Assembly (NCBI RefSeq): GCF_028291745.1
Contig: NZ_JAQGNQ010000093.1
Coordinates: 1-64,000 of the forward strand
Length of the DNA stretch: 64,000 nt
Source of the DNA: Ramlibacter sp.
GTDB taxonomy: Bacteria > Pseudomonadota > Gammaproteobacteria > Burkholderiales > Burkholderiaceae_C
Direction: 5' to 3'
The notes under the pieces were generated by a model. The model ran no database searches. It was not told the DNA's origin and saw only the letters and a program-made list of their open reading frames with translations. Position numbers and translations under genes: made by a program. Positions 41,659 through 52,817 of this stretch are shown in pieces. Numbering within the stretch: position 1 is the stretch's first letter; every line of letters begins with the position of its first letter.

Positions 41659-42852
41659 ATGGCTCTCATGAAAACACTCGTCGTCTTCTCACACCTGCGC
41701 TGGAACTTCGTCTATCAACGTCCGCAGCATCTGCTGTCGCGGCTGGCGCACCGATGGCCCGTGATCTTCATCGAAGAACCCATGCCCGATTCGGACCAGG
41801 ACCGGATCGAGCACATCGCCGCCGCGCCTGGCGTCGAAGTGTGGCGGCCGCACGTGCGGGGCGGCGCGCACGGGTTCCACCCCGATCACAAGGCCGTGAT
41901 GCAGCGACTGGTGGCGCAGTCCCTCGCCGACCAGCGCATCCAGGATTACTGGATCTGGTTCTACACGCCCATGGCGCTCCCGATGGCCGCCAAGCTCGAG
42001 CCCGAGGGCATCATCTACGACAGCATGGATGAGCTGTCGCTGTTCCGCGGTGCGCCGCGCGAGCTGATCGACCAGGAGAACGCGCTGTTCAAGGCGGCCG
42101 ACCTCGTCTTCACCGGCGGCCGCAGCCTCTACAACGCCAAGAAGACGCGCCATGCCAACGTGCACTGCTTTCCGAGCAGCGTCGACGCACTGCACTTCCG
42201 CCAGGGCACGCCGGACCATCCGCTGCAGCAGGCCATCGCGCATCCGCGCCTGGGCTACTGCGGCGTGATCGACGAGCGCATCGACCTGGAGCTGATCGCG
42301 GGCATCGCCGACCGGCGCCCCGACTGGCAGATCGTGATGGTCGGCCCGGTGGTGAAGATCGATCCGGCCCACTGCCCGCAGCGTCCCAACATCCACTGGC
42401 TGGGCCAGCAGGGCTACGACGATCTGCCGGCCTTCATCAACGGCTGGGACGTCTGCCTGCTGCCGTTCGCGCTGAACGAGTCGACCCGCTTCATCAGCCC
42501 CACCAAGACGCTCGAGTACATGGCGTGCGGGCGGCCCTGCGTCAGCACGGCGATCCGCGACGTGGTCGAGCCTTATGGACACGTCGTGCCGATCCACCCC
42601 GATGCCGACGGCTTCGTGGCGGCCGCCGAGTCCTTCCTGCAGCTCGACGCAGCAAGCAAGGCGCAGCATGACCGCCAGGTCGCGGACATCATCGCCCGCA
42701 CCTCGTGGGACGCCACCGCCGCAGCGATGGCCGACCTGATCGCGCAGGCGCAGGCCCGCCGCGAGCAGGAGGAACTGCCGGTCGCCAACATCGCGGCCGA
42801 ACTGGCACGGGCCTCCTCGGCCTCCTCGGCATCGGCGGCCCTCAGCGCCTGA
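41659..42852 (+). CDS. Glycosyltransferase, GT-B fold (family 4/1-like)
   Basis: A 397-residue cytoplasmic glycosyltransferase. The N-terminal FSHLRWNFVYQRPQHLLSRLA is typical of the group found beside UDP-galactopyranose mutase genes, GYCGVIDERIDLELI starts the second Rossmann domain, and NESTRFISPTKTLEYMACGRPCVST holds the E-x7-E-type nucleotide-sugar-binding motif. The Ala/Ser-rich tail is low complexity. It is followed by glf after 63 bp, so it may transfer galactofuranose or build the same glycan; this is inference. ATG 41659 is chosen, with ATG 41668 possible. Confidence 0.9.
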   Translation: MALMKTLVVFSHLRWNFVYQRPQHLLSRLAHRWPVIFIEEPMPDSDQDRIEHIAAAPGVEVWRPHVRGGAHGFHPDHKAVMQRLVAQSLADQRIQDYWIWFYTPMALPMAAKLEPEGIIYDSMDELSLFRGAPRELIDQENALFKAADLVFTGGRSLYNAKKTRHANVHCFPSSVDALHFRQGTPDHPLQQAIAHPRLGYCGVIDERIDLELIAGIADRRPDWQIVMVGPVVKIDPAHCPQRPNIHWLGQQGYDDLPAFINGWDVCLLPFALNESTRFISPTKTLEYMACGRPCVSTAIRDVVEPYGHVVPIHPDADGFVAAAESFLQLDAASKAQHDRQVADIIARTSWDATAAAMADLIAQAQARREQEELPVANIAAELARASSASSASAALSA

Positions 42853-42865
42853 AACCCATCCGGCC

Positions 42866-42895
42866 GGGTCGGCCGCTGGCCGATCCGGCCGACCC
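42866..42895. terminator. Hairpin between the glycosyltransferase and glf genes
   Basis: GGGTCGGCC (42866-42874) pairs perfectly with GGCCGACCC (42887-42895) around a 12-bp loop. There is no T-tract, so it is more likely an attenuating or mRNA-stabilising structure within the operon than a full terminator. Confidence 0.4.
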
Positions 42896-42915
42896 CAGAA
42901 GTACCGGAGACTCCC

Positions 42916-44126
<1,211 letters not shown>

Positions 44127-44127
<1 letters not shown>

Positions 44128-46301
44128 TGCGGATCGAGTTGTGGGCGGGTCCGGAATGCACGGTCAACCGGGTCGGCGACCGGTTCAAGGACCAGTTGCC
44201 GGCCAGCGGCTTCGCCCACCGCATCGACGATCTTGACCGGCTGGCCAGCCTGGGCGCCACGCGCCTGCGCTTCCCCCTGGTGTGGGAGCGCACGGAGCGC
44301 GAGCGCGGCAGCCTCGACTGGACCTGGAGCGACCCGCGCATCGCGCGGCTGCGCGAGCTGAATGTCCGTCCCATCGCCGGCCTGCTGCACCACGGCAGCG
44401 GCCCGGCCTGGACCGACCTGCTGGATCCGGCGTTCCCCGAATTGCTGGCCGAATACGCAGCGGCGGCGGCGCAGCGCTATCCCGACATCGACGCCTGGAC
44501 GCCGGTCAACGAGCCGCTCACCACGGCGCGCTTCAGCGGGCTGTATGGCGTGTGGTACCCGCACCGGCGCGACGACGAGAGCTTCGTGCGCGCCTTGCTC
44601 AACGAGCTGCGCGGCACCCAGCTGGCGATGCGTGCGATCCGCAAGGTGAACCCGCGGGCGCAGCTGGTGCAGACCGAGGACCTCGGCTTCGCGACCAGCT
44701 CGCCGCGCCTGGCGTACCAGGCGGAGTTCGAGAACCTGCGCCGCTGGCTGTCGTTCGACCTGCTCACGGGCCGCGTCGATCGCCAGCACGGGATGTGGAA
44801 GTACCTGCGCAAGCACGGCGCTAGCGAGCAGGAGCTGCTGCAGTTCCAGCGCGATCCCTGTCCGCCCGACATCGTCGGCATCAACAGCTATCTCACCAGC
44901 GAGCGCCATCTCGACGAACGCGTGGAGCTCTATCCGCCGCACTACGTCGGCGGCAACGGCCGTGACGCCTACGCCGACGTGGAAGCGGTGCGCGTGTCCG
45001 GCGCCATCATCGGCAGCTTCGAGGCGCGGCTGCGCGAGACGAGCCAGCGCTATGGCCTGCCGGTGGCGATCACCGAGGTGCACCTGGGTTGCACGCGCGA
45101 GGAGCAGCTGCGCTGGCTGCACCAGGCCTGGCGCGCCGCCGAGAACGTGCGCATGGAGGGGCGCGACGTGCGCGCCGTCACCTGCTGGGCCGCCTTCGGC
45201 AGCTTCGACTGGACCAGCCTGGTCACGCGCGACGACGGCCACTACGAACCCGGCCTGTGGGATGTGCGCTCGGACCCGCCGCGCGAAACCGCGCTGGCCG
45301 GATTGGCCCGCCAGCTGGCGAACGGCCAGGCGCCGACCCATCCCGCGCTGGACAGCCCGGGCTGGTGGCAGCGCGATCATCGCATCAAGTTTCCGCCGAC
45401 CGGCCGGCTGCAGGCGCTCCCCGCGCGCGGCCGGCCCCTGCTGATCACCGGGGCCACCGGCACGCTGGGACGCGCCTTCGCGCGCGTGTGCGAAGAGCGC
45501 GGCCTGCGCTATCACCTGCTGCACCGCGCCGACATGGACGTGGCCGATCCCGCTTCGGTGGAAGCGGCGCTGGAGCACTGGCAGCCCTGGGCCATCGTCA
45601 ACACCGCCGGCTTCGTGCGGGTGGACGATGCCGAAGACGATGCCCGCCAATGGCGCGAGAACGTGACCGGGCCGCAGGTGCTGGCCCAGGCCTGCGCGCG
45701 CCAGGGCATCAAGCTCCTGAGCTTTTCCAGCGACCTGGTGTTCGACGGCGGCAAGGACCAGCCCTATGTGGAAGGCGACCGCGCGGCGCCGCTCAATGCC
45801 TACGGGCGCGCCAAGCGCGAGGCCGAACGCCGCATGCTCGCCTTCTACCGCGGCGCGCTGGTCGTGCGCACGGCGGCTTTCTTCGGTCCCTGGGACCAGC
45901 ACAACTTCGTGACGCAGGCACTCGCGGCCCTGCGCCGTGGCGAGCGCTGGCAGGCGGCGCAGGACCAGTGGGTCTCGCCGACCTACGTGCCCGACCTGGC
46001 GCATGGCGCGCTCGACCTGCTGATCGACGGCGAGAGCGGCATCTGGCACCTGGCCAACCGCGGTGCGGTGAGCTGGTCGCAGCTGGCCTGCATGGCGGCC
46101 GAGGGTGCGCGGCTCGATGCCGGGCTCGTGCAGGCGGTGCCGGGTGCCAGCCTGGGCTGGGTGGCGCGGCGTCCGCGCTTCTCGGCGCTGGCCAGCGAGC
46201 GCGGCCTGGTGATGCCCACCCTGGAAGAGGGCCTGAGCCGCTATCTTGCGGCGTGTGCCGGGCAAGGCGCGCGTGACATACTCGAGCCCGCATTGTCATG
46301 A
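44127..46301 (+). CDS. Fusion of GH1-like glycoside hydrolase and RmlD-like sugar-nucleotide reductase
   Basis: A 724-residue two-part protein. Residues about 1-410 are a GH1-type (beta/alpha)8 barrel: RFPLVWERTERERGSLDW, the acid/base Glu in TPVNEPLT (about 131), and ITEVHLGC in place of the usual TENG nucleophile motif, so the Glu is kept but the context differs. Residues about 430-724 are an extended SDR like dTDP-4-dehydrorhamnose reductase: ITGATGTLGRAF (about 438), NTAGFVRVDDAE, SSDLVFDGG and YGRAKRE with Tyr/Lys (about 558). It overlaps glf by 1 bp and galE by 4 bp. A bifunctional role in building or trimming a deoxysugar or Galf glycan is plausible but unproven. Confidence 0.88.
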
Positions 46302-47305
46302 GCAACAACACTGAGCCCACCGTCGTGGTGGCCGGCGGCGCCGGCTACATTGGTTCCCACATGGTCCGCATGCTGGCGGAGAGTGGCTTCCGGGTGGTCG
46401 TGGTCGACAACCTGGCCACCGGCTATGCGGACGCCGTGCAAGACGGCACGCTGCGCATCGGCGACATCGGCGACCCGGCCTTCATGGGCCCGCTGCTGCG
46501 CGAGTTGCAGCCGCAGTGCGTCATGCACTTCGCGGCGGCCAGCCTGGTGGGCGAGTCGATGACCGCGCCGGCCAAGTACTGGCGCAACAACCTCGTGCAG
46601 ACGCTGAACCTGCTGGACACGATGCTGGAATGCGGCGTCAAGCAGTTCATCTTCTCGTCGACGGCGGCGGTGTACGGCAATCCGGTCGAAGTACCGATCA
46701 CCGAACAGCATCCGCAGGTGCCGATCAATCCCTACGGCAACAGCAAGCTGGCGGTGGAGAAGGCGCTGGCGGATTACAGCGCCGCCTACGGGCTGCGCTC
46801 GATCACGCTGCGCTACTTCAATGCCGCCGGTGCGCATCCGGACGGCAGCATCGGCGAGCGGCACGAACCCGAGACGCACCTGATCCCGCTGGTGCTGCAG
46901 GTGGCCTCGGGCCGGCGCCCCTTCATCTCGCGCTTCGGCTCGAAGTTCGCCACGCCGGACGGTTCCTGCGTGCGCGACTACATCCACGTGCAGGACCTGT
47001 GCACGGCGCACCTGCTGGCGCTGCGCAAGCTGGGCGAGGGCGCGCAGACCACGATCTACAACCTGGGCAACGGCAACGGCCACTCGGTCAATGAAGTGAT
47101 CGAAGCGGCGCGCCGCGTCACGGGCCATCCGATCCCGCTGCGCGACGATCCCCCGCGCGCCGGCGATCCGCCGGTGCTGGTCGCCGACGCCAGGCGCGCG
47201 CGGGCGGAGCTGGCCTGGGTGCCGCAGTACCCGGACATCGAGACCATCCTGGCGCACGCGTGGCAGTGGGAGCAGAAGTTCGCGCAGATGAAGAAGGGGC
47301 GCTGA
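46298..47305 (+). CDS. galE: UDP-glucose 4-epimerase
   Basis: NAD-dependent epimerase interconverting UDP-glucose and UDP-galactose. The 335-residue chain shows VAGGAGYIGSHMVRML, the SSTAAVYG serine region, YGNSKLAVEK with catalytic Tyr and Lys, YFNAAGAHPDGSIGERH and CVRDYIHVQDL. All match GalE in length and motif. It overlaps the GH1-SDR fusion by 4 bp, and converges on the galK-galT operon, so it links the Leloir pathway to Glf. The 220 bp downstream contain GCGGCC-ATCC-GGCCGC, a small hairpin, but no long gene. Confidence 0.96.
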   Translation: MSNNTEPTVVVAGGAGYIGSHMVRMLAESGFRVVVVDNLATGYADAVQDGTLRIGDIGDPAFMGPLLRELQPQCVMHFAAASLVGESMTAPAKYWRNNLVQTLNLLDTMLECGVKQFIFSSTAAVYGNPVEVPITEQHPQVPINPYGNSKLAVEKALADYSAAYGLRSITLRYFNAAGAHPDGSIGERHEPETHLIPLVLQVASGRRPFISRFGSKFATPDGSCVRDYIHVQDLCTAHLLALRKLGEGAQTTIYNLGNGNGHSVNEVIEAARRVTGHPIPLRDDPPRAGDPPVLVADARRARAELAWVPQYPDIETILAHAWQWEQKFAQMKKGR

Positions 47306-47527
47306 GGCCCTTGCCGGCGGCGCAGACCGTTGCGCGCACAACCAACGTGGCCTGCGCGCAAGCCAGGAACGATCTGTAGGACGGCGGCCATCCGGCCGCT
47401 ACCGGCGCACCTTCCTCGCAGTCCACGGCGCACCTACCGCGCGCCATGCAGTTGTTTGTAGTAATGGACAGACAGCCTCCTGCTGTCTCCACCCCGCCAG
47501 AGTCGAGGCGGTCTCCAGCCATTCAAC

Positions 47528-47701
47528 ATGACCAAGCTGCTTTCCATCACCCTCCTCACTGCCTTCCTCGCCGCCTGCTCCTCGTGGTCGGGCATGCACT
47601 CGTCATCGATGGGCAACACCTCCGCGGACCTGCAGCACAGCACCGACAGCGCCGCCGCCAAGCACGACAACCCGGCCGCCGTCAGCCCCGGCGGCAAGTA
47701 A
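47528..47701 (+). CDS. Small putative lipoprotein, 57 residues
   Basis: MTKLLSITLLTAFLAAC is a compact lipoprotein signal with lipobox LAAC (14-17), followed by a Ser/Asn/Ala-rich, low-complexity mature part (SSWSGMHSSSMGNTS...) ending PGGK. No family is recognised. ATG 47528 lacks a clear ribosome site, but the signal sequence, frame length and stop (47699-47701) are convincing. It ends 14 bp before the end of galK on the other strand. Likely an envelope-anchored small protein. Confidence 0.68.
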   Translation: MTKLLSITLLTAFLAACSSWSGMHSSSMGNTSADLQHSTDSAAAKHDNPAAVSPGGK

Positions 47702-47715
47702 GCTGCCGTCTCGCC

Positions 47716-48789
47716 TCAGACGGGTGCCGGCACCAGCTGGCGCCCGTTGTGGCCGGCGCCGTTGTACTTGGCCAGCACCGCTTGGGCGATCTGCGCGATC
47801 GCACCGGTGCGGCACAGCGCCACACAGGCGCCGCCAAAGCCCGCGCCCGTCAGGCGCGCCCCGAACACGCCCTCTTCCGCCTGCAGCCAGCGCACCAGCA
47901 GATCGAGCTCCGGTGTCGAGACTTCGTAGTCATCTCGCAGGCTCGCATGCGAGGCGTTCATCAACTGGCCGAATTCCGCGGCATCGCTGCACTGCGCCGC
48001 CTGCAGCACGCGCGCGTTCTCGGTGAACACGTGGCGGGCGCGCCGCCTGGCGACATCGTCGCCGGCGAGCTGCTCGATGTCTTCCAGCCGCTGCACGTCG
48101 CGCAGCGAAGCCACGCCGAGCAGCCGTGCGGCGCGCTCGCACTCGGCGCGCCGCTGGTTGTAGCCGCTGCCCGCGAGCGTGCGGGCGACGCCCGAATCCA
48201 GCACCAGCACCGCGCTGCCGGGCGGCAGGGGCACCTCGCGCCGCTCCAGCGAGCGCGTGTCGATCAGCACGGCGCGATCGGTGCCGGCCAGGCTTGAGGC
48301 CATCTGGTCCATGATCCCGCAGTGGACGCCGGCGAACTCGATCTCGGCACGCTGCGCCAGTTGCGCGATCTGCACGTCGTCGAAGGGCAGGTCCAGCAGG
48401 CGCCGCAGGCAGCGCAGCGTCGCCACTTCCAGCGCCGCGCTGGAGGACAGGCCCACGCCCATGGGCACCTCGGAACTCACGCGGATGTCCAGCCCCGGCA
48501 CGTCCGCCCGTTGCGCCCGCGCCAGCGCGAGGCAGCCGAAGACGTAGGTGGCGAAATGCTCCTCGGGCGGATCGTCGAACGAGAAGGCGACGCTCGCACC
48601 CAGTTCCGCCGCGTGCAGCGAAAAACGGTCGGTGCCATTGCGCCGCATGCTCACCTGCGTGCGCTGCGTGATCGCCACCGGCAGCACGAAGCCGTCGTTG
48701 TAGTCGGTGTGCTCGCCCAGCAGGTTGACGCGGCCGGGCGCATCGGCCACGGCGTCGGCTTGGCCGGACAGGTCGCTCGCCATCGTCAT
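47716..48789 (-). CDS. galK: Galactokinase
   Basis: Phosphorylates galactose to galactose-1-phosphate, the entry step of the Leloir pathway. The 357-residue GHMP kinase shows [21 protein letters not shown] (sugar-binding signature), the phosphate loop [14 protein letters not shown], the catalytic-Asp segment [12 protein letters not shown] and [19 protein letters not shown] 48789 overlaps the galT stop by 1 bp and has GGAGG about 10 nt upstream; ATG 48783 is an alternative. It is the third gene of the GH2-galT-galK operon. Confidence 0.96.
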   Translation of the reverse strand: MTMASDLSGQADAVADAPGRVNLLGEHTDYNDGFVLPVAITQRTQVSMRRNGTDRFSLHAAELGASVAFSFDDPPEEHFATYVFGCLALARAQRADVPGLDIRVSSEVPMGVGLSSSAALEVATLRCLRRLLDLPFDDVQIAQLAQRAEIEFAGVHCGIMDQMASSLAGTDRAVLIDTRSLERREVPLPPGSAVLVLDSGVARTLAGSGYNQRRAECERAARLLGVASLRDVQRLEDIEQLAGDDVARRRARHVFTENARVLQAAQCSDAAEFGQLMNASHASLRDDYEVSTPELDLLVRWLQAEEGVFGARLTGAGFGGACVALCRTGAIAQIAQAVLAKYNGAGHNGRQLVPAPV

Positions 48790-49871
48790 CAGACGGTCAC
48801 CTCCACCTGTTGCAGCTCGCGCGCCTTTTCCTCGGGCAGCGCGTCCATCGCGAAGAAGCCGGCCGCCAGTTCGGTGCCGGCCAGGTATTTCAGCCGGTCG
48901 CGCGTGCGATAGGGCGGCCACAGCTGCGCGTGCAGGTGCGACTCCGGATGCGGCTGGCCGTCCGTGGGCGCCTGGTACCAGGCCATCAGATAGGGGAAGG
49001 GCCGCTGCCACAAGCCGTCGTACTTCAACAGCACCGTCTTGAGCGCGCGCGCGAGGTCGGCGCGCACCGCGTCATCGAGCTGCGCGAAGCCTTCGACCGC
49101 TCGCACGGGCGCGATCCACACCTCGTAGGGATAGCGCGCGCAGACCGGCACGAAGGCCGCGGCATGCGGCCCCTCGTACAGCATGCGGGCGCCGTCGCGG
49201 CGCTCGGCCTCGATGTGCATCTCCAGCAGGGCGCGGCCATGTTTCGCGTAGTGCTCCGTGGCCACCTGCTGGATGCGCGCGGGCACCGGCGGCACCACGG
49301 GATACGCATAGATCTGCCCGTGCGGATGGTGCAGCGTCACACCCACCTCGGCACCGCGGTTCTCGAAGGGCAGCACGTATTCGATCTGCGGCTCGCCGCC
49401 GATGCGCCGCGTGCGGTCGCCCCACACCTGCAACAGCAGCTCCATGTGGTCCAGGGGCAGTGCGCCGAGCGAAGCAGTGCGGTCCTGCGTGAACACGACC
49501 ACCTCGCAGCGGCCCTGCGCCGGCGCCGTCGGCACGATCAGGTCCGGCGGCGGCACCTGCAAGCCGCCCAGCGACGGGAAGCGGTTCTCGAACACCGCGA
49601 TATCCCACGGGCCGGTCGGCACCTCGGTGGGATTGGCGGGATCGGTCATCGGCGCCAGCGGGTTGTATTCCGGCGGCGGCAGGAAGGTGCGGTCCTGCCG
49701 GTACGCCGCATAGGTGACCCACTCGCCGCGCACCGGGTGCCAGCGCAGGTGCGCGCCGCCGCGCAGCGGATCCGCGAACGGCGACGGCGCCTGCAAGCCT
49801 TGCGGCAGCGGCTGCCGCGCGTACAGCGTCATGCTGCGGCCGTCCGGCTTGGTCAGCTCCAGCGTATGCAT
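48789..49871 (-). CDS. galT: Galactose-1-phosphate uridylyltransferase
   Basis: Exchanges UMP between UDP-glucose and galactose-1-phosphate. The 360-residue chain of two HIT-like halves contains the active-site [14 protein letters not shown] with the HPH nucleophile, [10 protein letters not shown], and [11 protein letters not shown] in the second half. Length is as expected for GalT. It overlaps by 1 bp both the GH2 gene upstream and galK downstream, so all three are translationally coupled. Confidence 0.96.
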   Translation of the reverse strand: MHTLELTKPDGRSMTLYARQPLPQGLQAPSPFADPLRGGAHLRWHPVRGEWVTYAAYRQDRTFLPPPEYNPLAPMTDPANPTEVPTGPWDIAVFENRFPSLGGLQVPPPDLIVPTAPAQGRCEVVVFTQDRTASLGALPLDHMELLLQVWGDRTRRIGGEPQIEYVLPFENRGAEVGVTLHHPHGQIYAYPVVPPVPARIQQVATEHYAKHGRALLEMHIEAERRDGARMLYEGPHAAAFVPVCARYPYEVWIAPVRAVEGFAQLDDAVRADLARALKTVLLKYDGLWQRPFPYLMAWYQAPTDGQPHPESHLHAQLWPPYRTRDRLKYLAGTELAAGFFAMDALPEEKARELQQVEVTV

Positions 49872-51664
49872 CACGCCGCTCCGGGGATGTAGGTGCGCGA
49901 ACGCGAGGTGACCTTGCGGATGCGCTCCAGCGGAATCTTGGGCGAGCGGTCCGCGTGCAGCAGCCCGTTGGCCTCCTGGAAGGTGTCGGCGAATTGCGTG
50001 TAGCAGAAGCCCGAGAACAGCGCCGTGTTGACGATGGTCTCCAGCAGCGCCTCGTAGTGCCGGGCGAAGGTCTCGGGGTCGCTGATCTCGGTGTAGCCCC
50101 AGACCTTCTTCACGCCCTCTTCGGTGTGCGTCTGGTAGGTGATGCCGCCGAATTCGGTCAGCATGATCGGCTGGCCCTGGTGCGGATAGCCATCGAGCGT
50201 CAGCACGCGGCCCCCGGGGCGGCGCCGGTCGAACAGCTGCTCCGTCTCCACCTCGGGTCCGTAGCGCTGGCGGATGTGATCGAGGTTGGAGTCGTAGTCG
50301 TGGATGCCGATGATGTCGGTGGCCGAGGACTCCCATCCGTCGTTGCCGATCACCGCCCGGCTCTGGTCGAGGGTCTTGGTCAGGTGATAGAGCGCCTCCA
50401 CCGCGTGCCGGTGGGCCTGCACCGATGGCAGCTCCGGCACGCCCCAGGACTCGTTGAAGGGAACCCACACGATGATGCAGGGGTGGCTGTAGTCGCGGTC
50501 GATCGCCTCGGTCCACTCGCGGATCGTGCGCTTGATGGCGGTGCGGGTGAAGCGGTAGGCCGAGGGCATCTCCTCCCACACCAGCAGGCCCAGCTTGTCG
50601 GCCCAGTACAGGTAGCGCGGGTCCTCGATCTTCTGGTGCTTGCGCACGCCGTTGAAGCCCATCTCCTTGGCGAGCTCCACGTCCCGCTTCAAGGCTTCGT
50701 CGTCCGGGGCGGCCAGCAGCGTGTCGGGCCAGTAGCCCTGGTCCAGCACCATGCGCAGCACGTAGGGCCGGCCATTGAGCATGAAGCGGTCGCGCAGCAC
50801 CGTGGCCGAACGCAGCGCGGTGTACGACTGCACCTCGTCGACCATCTCTCCCTTGAGCCACAGGCGCAGCCTGGCATCGATCAGCGTGGGCCGCTCGGGG
50901 CTCCACAGCAGCTCGTTGCGGAAGTCGTCGATCCCGGGATCGGAAAGGACGACATAGCGATCGACCTCGCCGTCGACCACGCGATAGCGGTCCCTGGCCA
51001 GCAGGCGGTCGCCCGCGCGCAGCTCCAGTTCGAGCGAGGCCTCGTCGCCGGCGACGCCTTCGATGCGCGCCTCGAAGCCGAGGGCGAAGCCCTCCAGCCG
51101 GGGCGTCCAGCGGATCTTGTCGATATAGGTGGTCGGCACCCGCTCGAACCACACCGTCTGCCAGATGCCGGTGGTGCGGGGATACCAGATCGAGTGCGGC
51201 TCGAGTTGCCAGTCCTGCTTGCCGCGCGGCTTGGTGAGGTCGAACGGATCGTCCTCGGCGCGCACCGTCACCGTCTGCACGCCGTCCGGCCTGAGCATCT
51301 CCGTGATGTCGGCCCAGAAGGGGGTGTGGCCGCCTTCGTGGGTCACTGCCAGCTGGCCGTTGACCCAGACGCGCGCCGAATAGTCGATGGCGCCGAAGCG
51401 CAGGATCACGCGGTCGCGCCCGGGCTTGCACTCGAATTCGCGCTCGTACCAGCAGGCGTGGTGGAAGCCGCGATCGCCGATGCCGCTGGCTTTCGATTCG
51501 GGTGGAAACGGCACGGTGATTTCCAGCGGCCAGTCCGCCACCTCGGCGGGACAGTTGAGGCAGGCTTCGTCGTCGAAGCGAAAGCGCCAGCGGCCGTTGA
51601 GCGAAGTCCATTGGGCCCGCTGCAGTTGCGGGCGGGGATAGCCATGTTGCGAGCCGGTCTGCAA
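49871..51664 (-). CDS. Glycoside hydrolase family 2 protein (beta-galactosidase/glucuronidase type)
   Basis: A 597-residue three-domain GH2 enzyme: N-terminal jelly-roll (SLNGRWRFRFDDE, VWVNGQLAVTHEGGHTPFWADIT), immunoglobulin-like middle and catalytic barrel. NGVRKHQKIEDPRYLYWADKLGLLVWEEMPS precedes the acid/base Glu in PFNESWG (about 403), and the nucleophile is in MLTEFGG (about 503). No signal peptide is seen, so it acts inside the cell. The downstream galT and galK make a beta-galactosidase role most likely. The start is taken as TTG 51664, with AGGAG 7 nt upstream and the fold beginning soon after; no ATG fits. A candidate operator lies 25 bp upstream. Confidence 0.9.
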   Translation of the reverse strand: MQTGSQHGYPRPQLQRAQWTSLNGRWRFRFDDEACLNCPAEVADWPLEITVPFPPESKASGIGDRGFHHACWYEREFECKPGRDRVILRFGAIDYSARVWVNGQLAVTHEGGHTPFWADITEMLRPDGVQTVTVRAEDDPFDLTKPRGKQDWQLEPHSIWYPRTTGIWQTVWFERVPTTYIDKIRWTPRLEGFALGFEARIEGVAGDEASLELELRAGDRLLARDRYRVVDGEVDRYVVLSDPGIDDFRNELLWSPERPTLIDARLRLWLKGEMVDEVQSYTALRSATVLRDRFMLNGRPYVLRMVLDQGYWPDTLLAAPDDEALKRDVELAKEMGFNGVRKHQKIEDPRYLYWADKLGLLVWEEMPSAYRFTRTAIKRTIREWTEAIDRDYSHPCIIVWVPFNESWGVPELPSVQAHRHAVEALYHLTKTLDQSRAVIGNDGWESSATDIIGIHDYDSNLDHIRQRYGPEVETEQLFDRRRPGGRVLTLDGYPHQGQPIMLTEFGGITYQTHTEEGVKKVWGYTEISDPETFARHYEALLETIVNTALFSGFCYTQFADTFQEANGLLHADRSPKIPLERIRKVTSRSRTYIPGAA

Positions 51665-51688
51665 GTCTTGTTCTCCTGAAAACGCGCA

Positions 51689-51704
51689 GCGAAAAGCTTT
51701 GCGC
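51689..51704. promoter_or_regulatory. Candidate LacI-type operator before the GH2-galT-galK operon
   Basis: GCGAAAAG (51689-51696) and CTTTGCGC (51697-51704) form a 16-bp dyad with one mismatch and no spacer. It is nested inside AACGCGCA (51681-51688) and TGCGCGTT (51700-51707), a second perfect inverted repeat. The position, 25 bp upstream of the GH2 start, suits a repressor site of LacI type. No repressor gene is adjacent, and the nitrile hydratase gene could also be affected because it is transcribed away from the same gap. Confidence 0.45.
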
Positions 51705-51793
51705 GTTGCGGCCGGCCGGCCTGTCGGACAAGCGCTTGAATCCTGTTTATTGCCTCCTTGCCGCCCGGCGGCGGCTGCGGCACACTGCCGCGC

Positions 51794-52429
51794 ATGGCGA
51801 CGCAGGATCCCCACGACGGGCACGAACACGGGCACAGCGACCTCGACGCGACCGAGCTGCGGGTGCGCGCCCTGCAGAGCATCCTCACGCAAAAGGGCTA
51901 CATCGATCCGGCCGCCCTCGACGAAATCGTCGACACCTACCAGACCCGAATCGGCCCGCGCAACGGCGCGCGCGTGGTGGCCAAGGCCTGGTCGGACCCG
52001 GCGTTTCGCGAATGGCTGGAGCGCGATGCGTCCGCCGCGATCGCCTCGCTGGGATACACCGGCCGGCAGGGCGAGCACATGGTGGCGCTCTTCAGCACGC
52101 CGCAGGTGCACCACCTGGTCGTGTGCACGCTGTGCAGCTGCTATCCGTGGCCGGTGCTGGGCCTGCCGCCGGCCTGGTACAAGAGCGCGGCGTACCGCGC
52201 GCGGGCCGTGCGGGATCCTCGTGGGGTGCTCGCGGACTTCGGCGTGAGCTTGCCGCCCGGACAGGAGATCCGCGTCTGGGACTCCACGGCGGAAGTGCGC
52301 TACCTGGTCATTCCGCAGCGGCCGGCCGGCAGCGAAGTGCTCGCCGAGGACCAGCTCGCCGACCTGGTGACGCGCGACGCGATGATAGGCACCGGCCTGC
52401 CGCGCGCGCCGGCCGGCGTGGCGCCTTGA
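51794..52429 (+). CDS. nthA: Nitrile hydratase alpha subunit, cobalt type
   Basis: Metal-bearing subunit of nitrile hydratase, which hydrates nitriles to amides in the cytoplasm. The 211-residue chain has the metal-binding claw [10 protein letters not shown] with Cys111, Cys114, Ser115 and Cys116; Thr after the first Cys indicates the cobalt form. [31 protein letters not shown] is the conserved N-terminal helix pair, and [21 protein letters not shown]-type C-terminal sequence is present. Thiocyanate hydrolase gamma is the main alternative, but the unsplit beta gene argues against it. An antisense lipoprotein gene ends 1 bp after its stop, separating it from nthB. Confidence 0.94.
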   Translation: MATQDPHDGHEHGHSDLDATELRVRALQSILTQKGYIDPAALDEIVDTYQTRIGPRNGARVVAKAWSDPAFREWLERDASAAIASLGYTGRQGEHMVALFSTPQVHHLVVCTLCSCYPWPVLGLPPAWYKSAAYRARAVRDPRGVLADFGVSLPPGQEIRVWDSTAEVRYLVIPQRPAGSEVLAEDQLADLVTRDAMIGTGLPRAPAGVAP

Positions 52430-52430
52430 C

Positions 52431-52736
52431 TCACTGGCCGATGGCCGTGCCGCCGGTGGCCGAACCCGCAGTCCCGGTGCCGGTGCTTGTCGTGGTCGTC
52501 CCGGTGGTGGTGGTGCCCGTGGTGGTCGTGGTGCTGGTCGTGCTCGGGGTGCTGGTATCGGGCGTGTTCGTGATCCCGGAAGACGGGCCGGTGGACACGT
52601 TCGGATTGCCGTTGCTCACGCACTCGGCCGCGCTGCCGGAGCAGGTGCCCGGGTTGCCCCCACCGCCGCCGCACGCGGCGAGCGCCACGGCGCAAAGCAC
52701 CGCCGGAAAGATGAGTGCCAGGATTCGTTCTTGCAT
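52431..52736 (-). CDS. Low-complexity putative lipoprotein between the nitrile hydratase genes
   Basis: A 101-residue protein whose N-terminus is a lipoprotein signal ending VALAAC (lipobox LAAC, about 19-22) followed by GGGGG. The rest is Ser/Thr/Gly/Asn-rich, ending in long Thr runs (STTSTTTTTGTTTTGT...), presumably a flexible linker without fold. The same lipobox-Gly-run style is found in the lipoprotein at 56660-58630. ATG 52736. It is on the strand opposite to nthA and nthB and fills most of the gap between them. Low-complexity sequence makes expression less certain. Confidence 0.6.
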   Translation of the reverse strand: MQERILALIFPAVLCAVALAACGGGGGNPGTCSGSAAECVSNGNPNVSTGPSSGITNTPDTSTPSTTSTTTTTGTTTTGTTTTSTGTGTAGSATGGTAIGQ

Positions 52737-52817
52737 GCTTGCCTCCCGCGACGATTATGGTTCCCATTGGCGCGCTGCGTCCCCCGTGCCATCATTCCGC
52801 GCGCAAGGAGGTTGCCT

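Noticed and set aside
47306-47527. Intrinsic terminator after galE
   Set aside because: The GCGGCC-ATCC-GGCCGC hairpin at about 47381-47400 has no T-tract; evidence is too weak for a feature.
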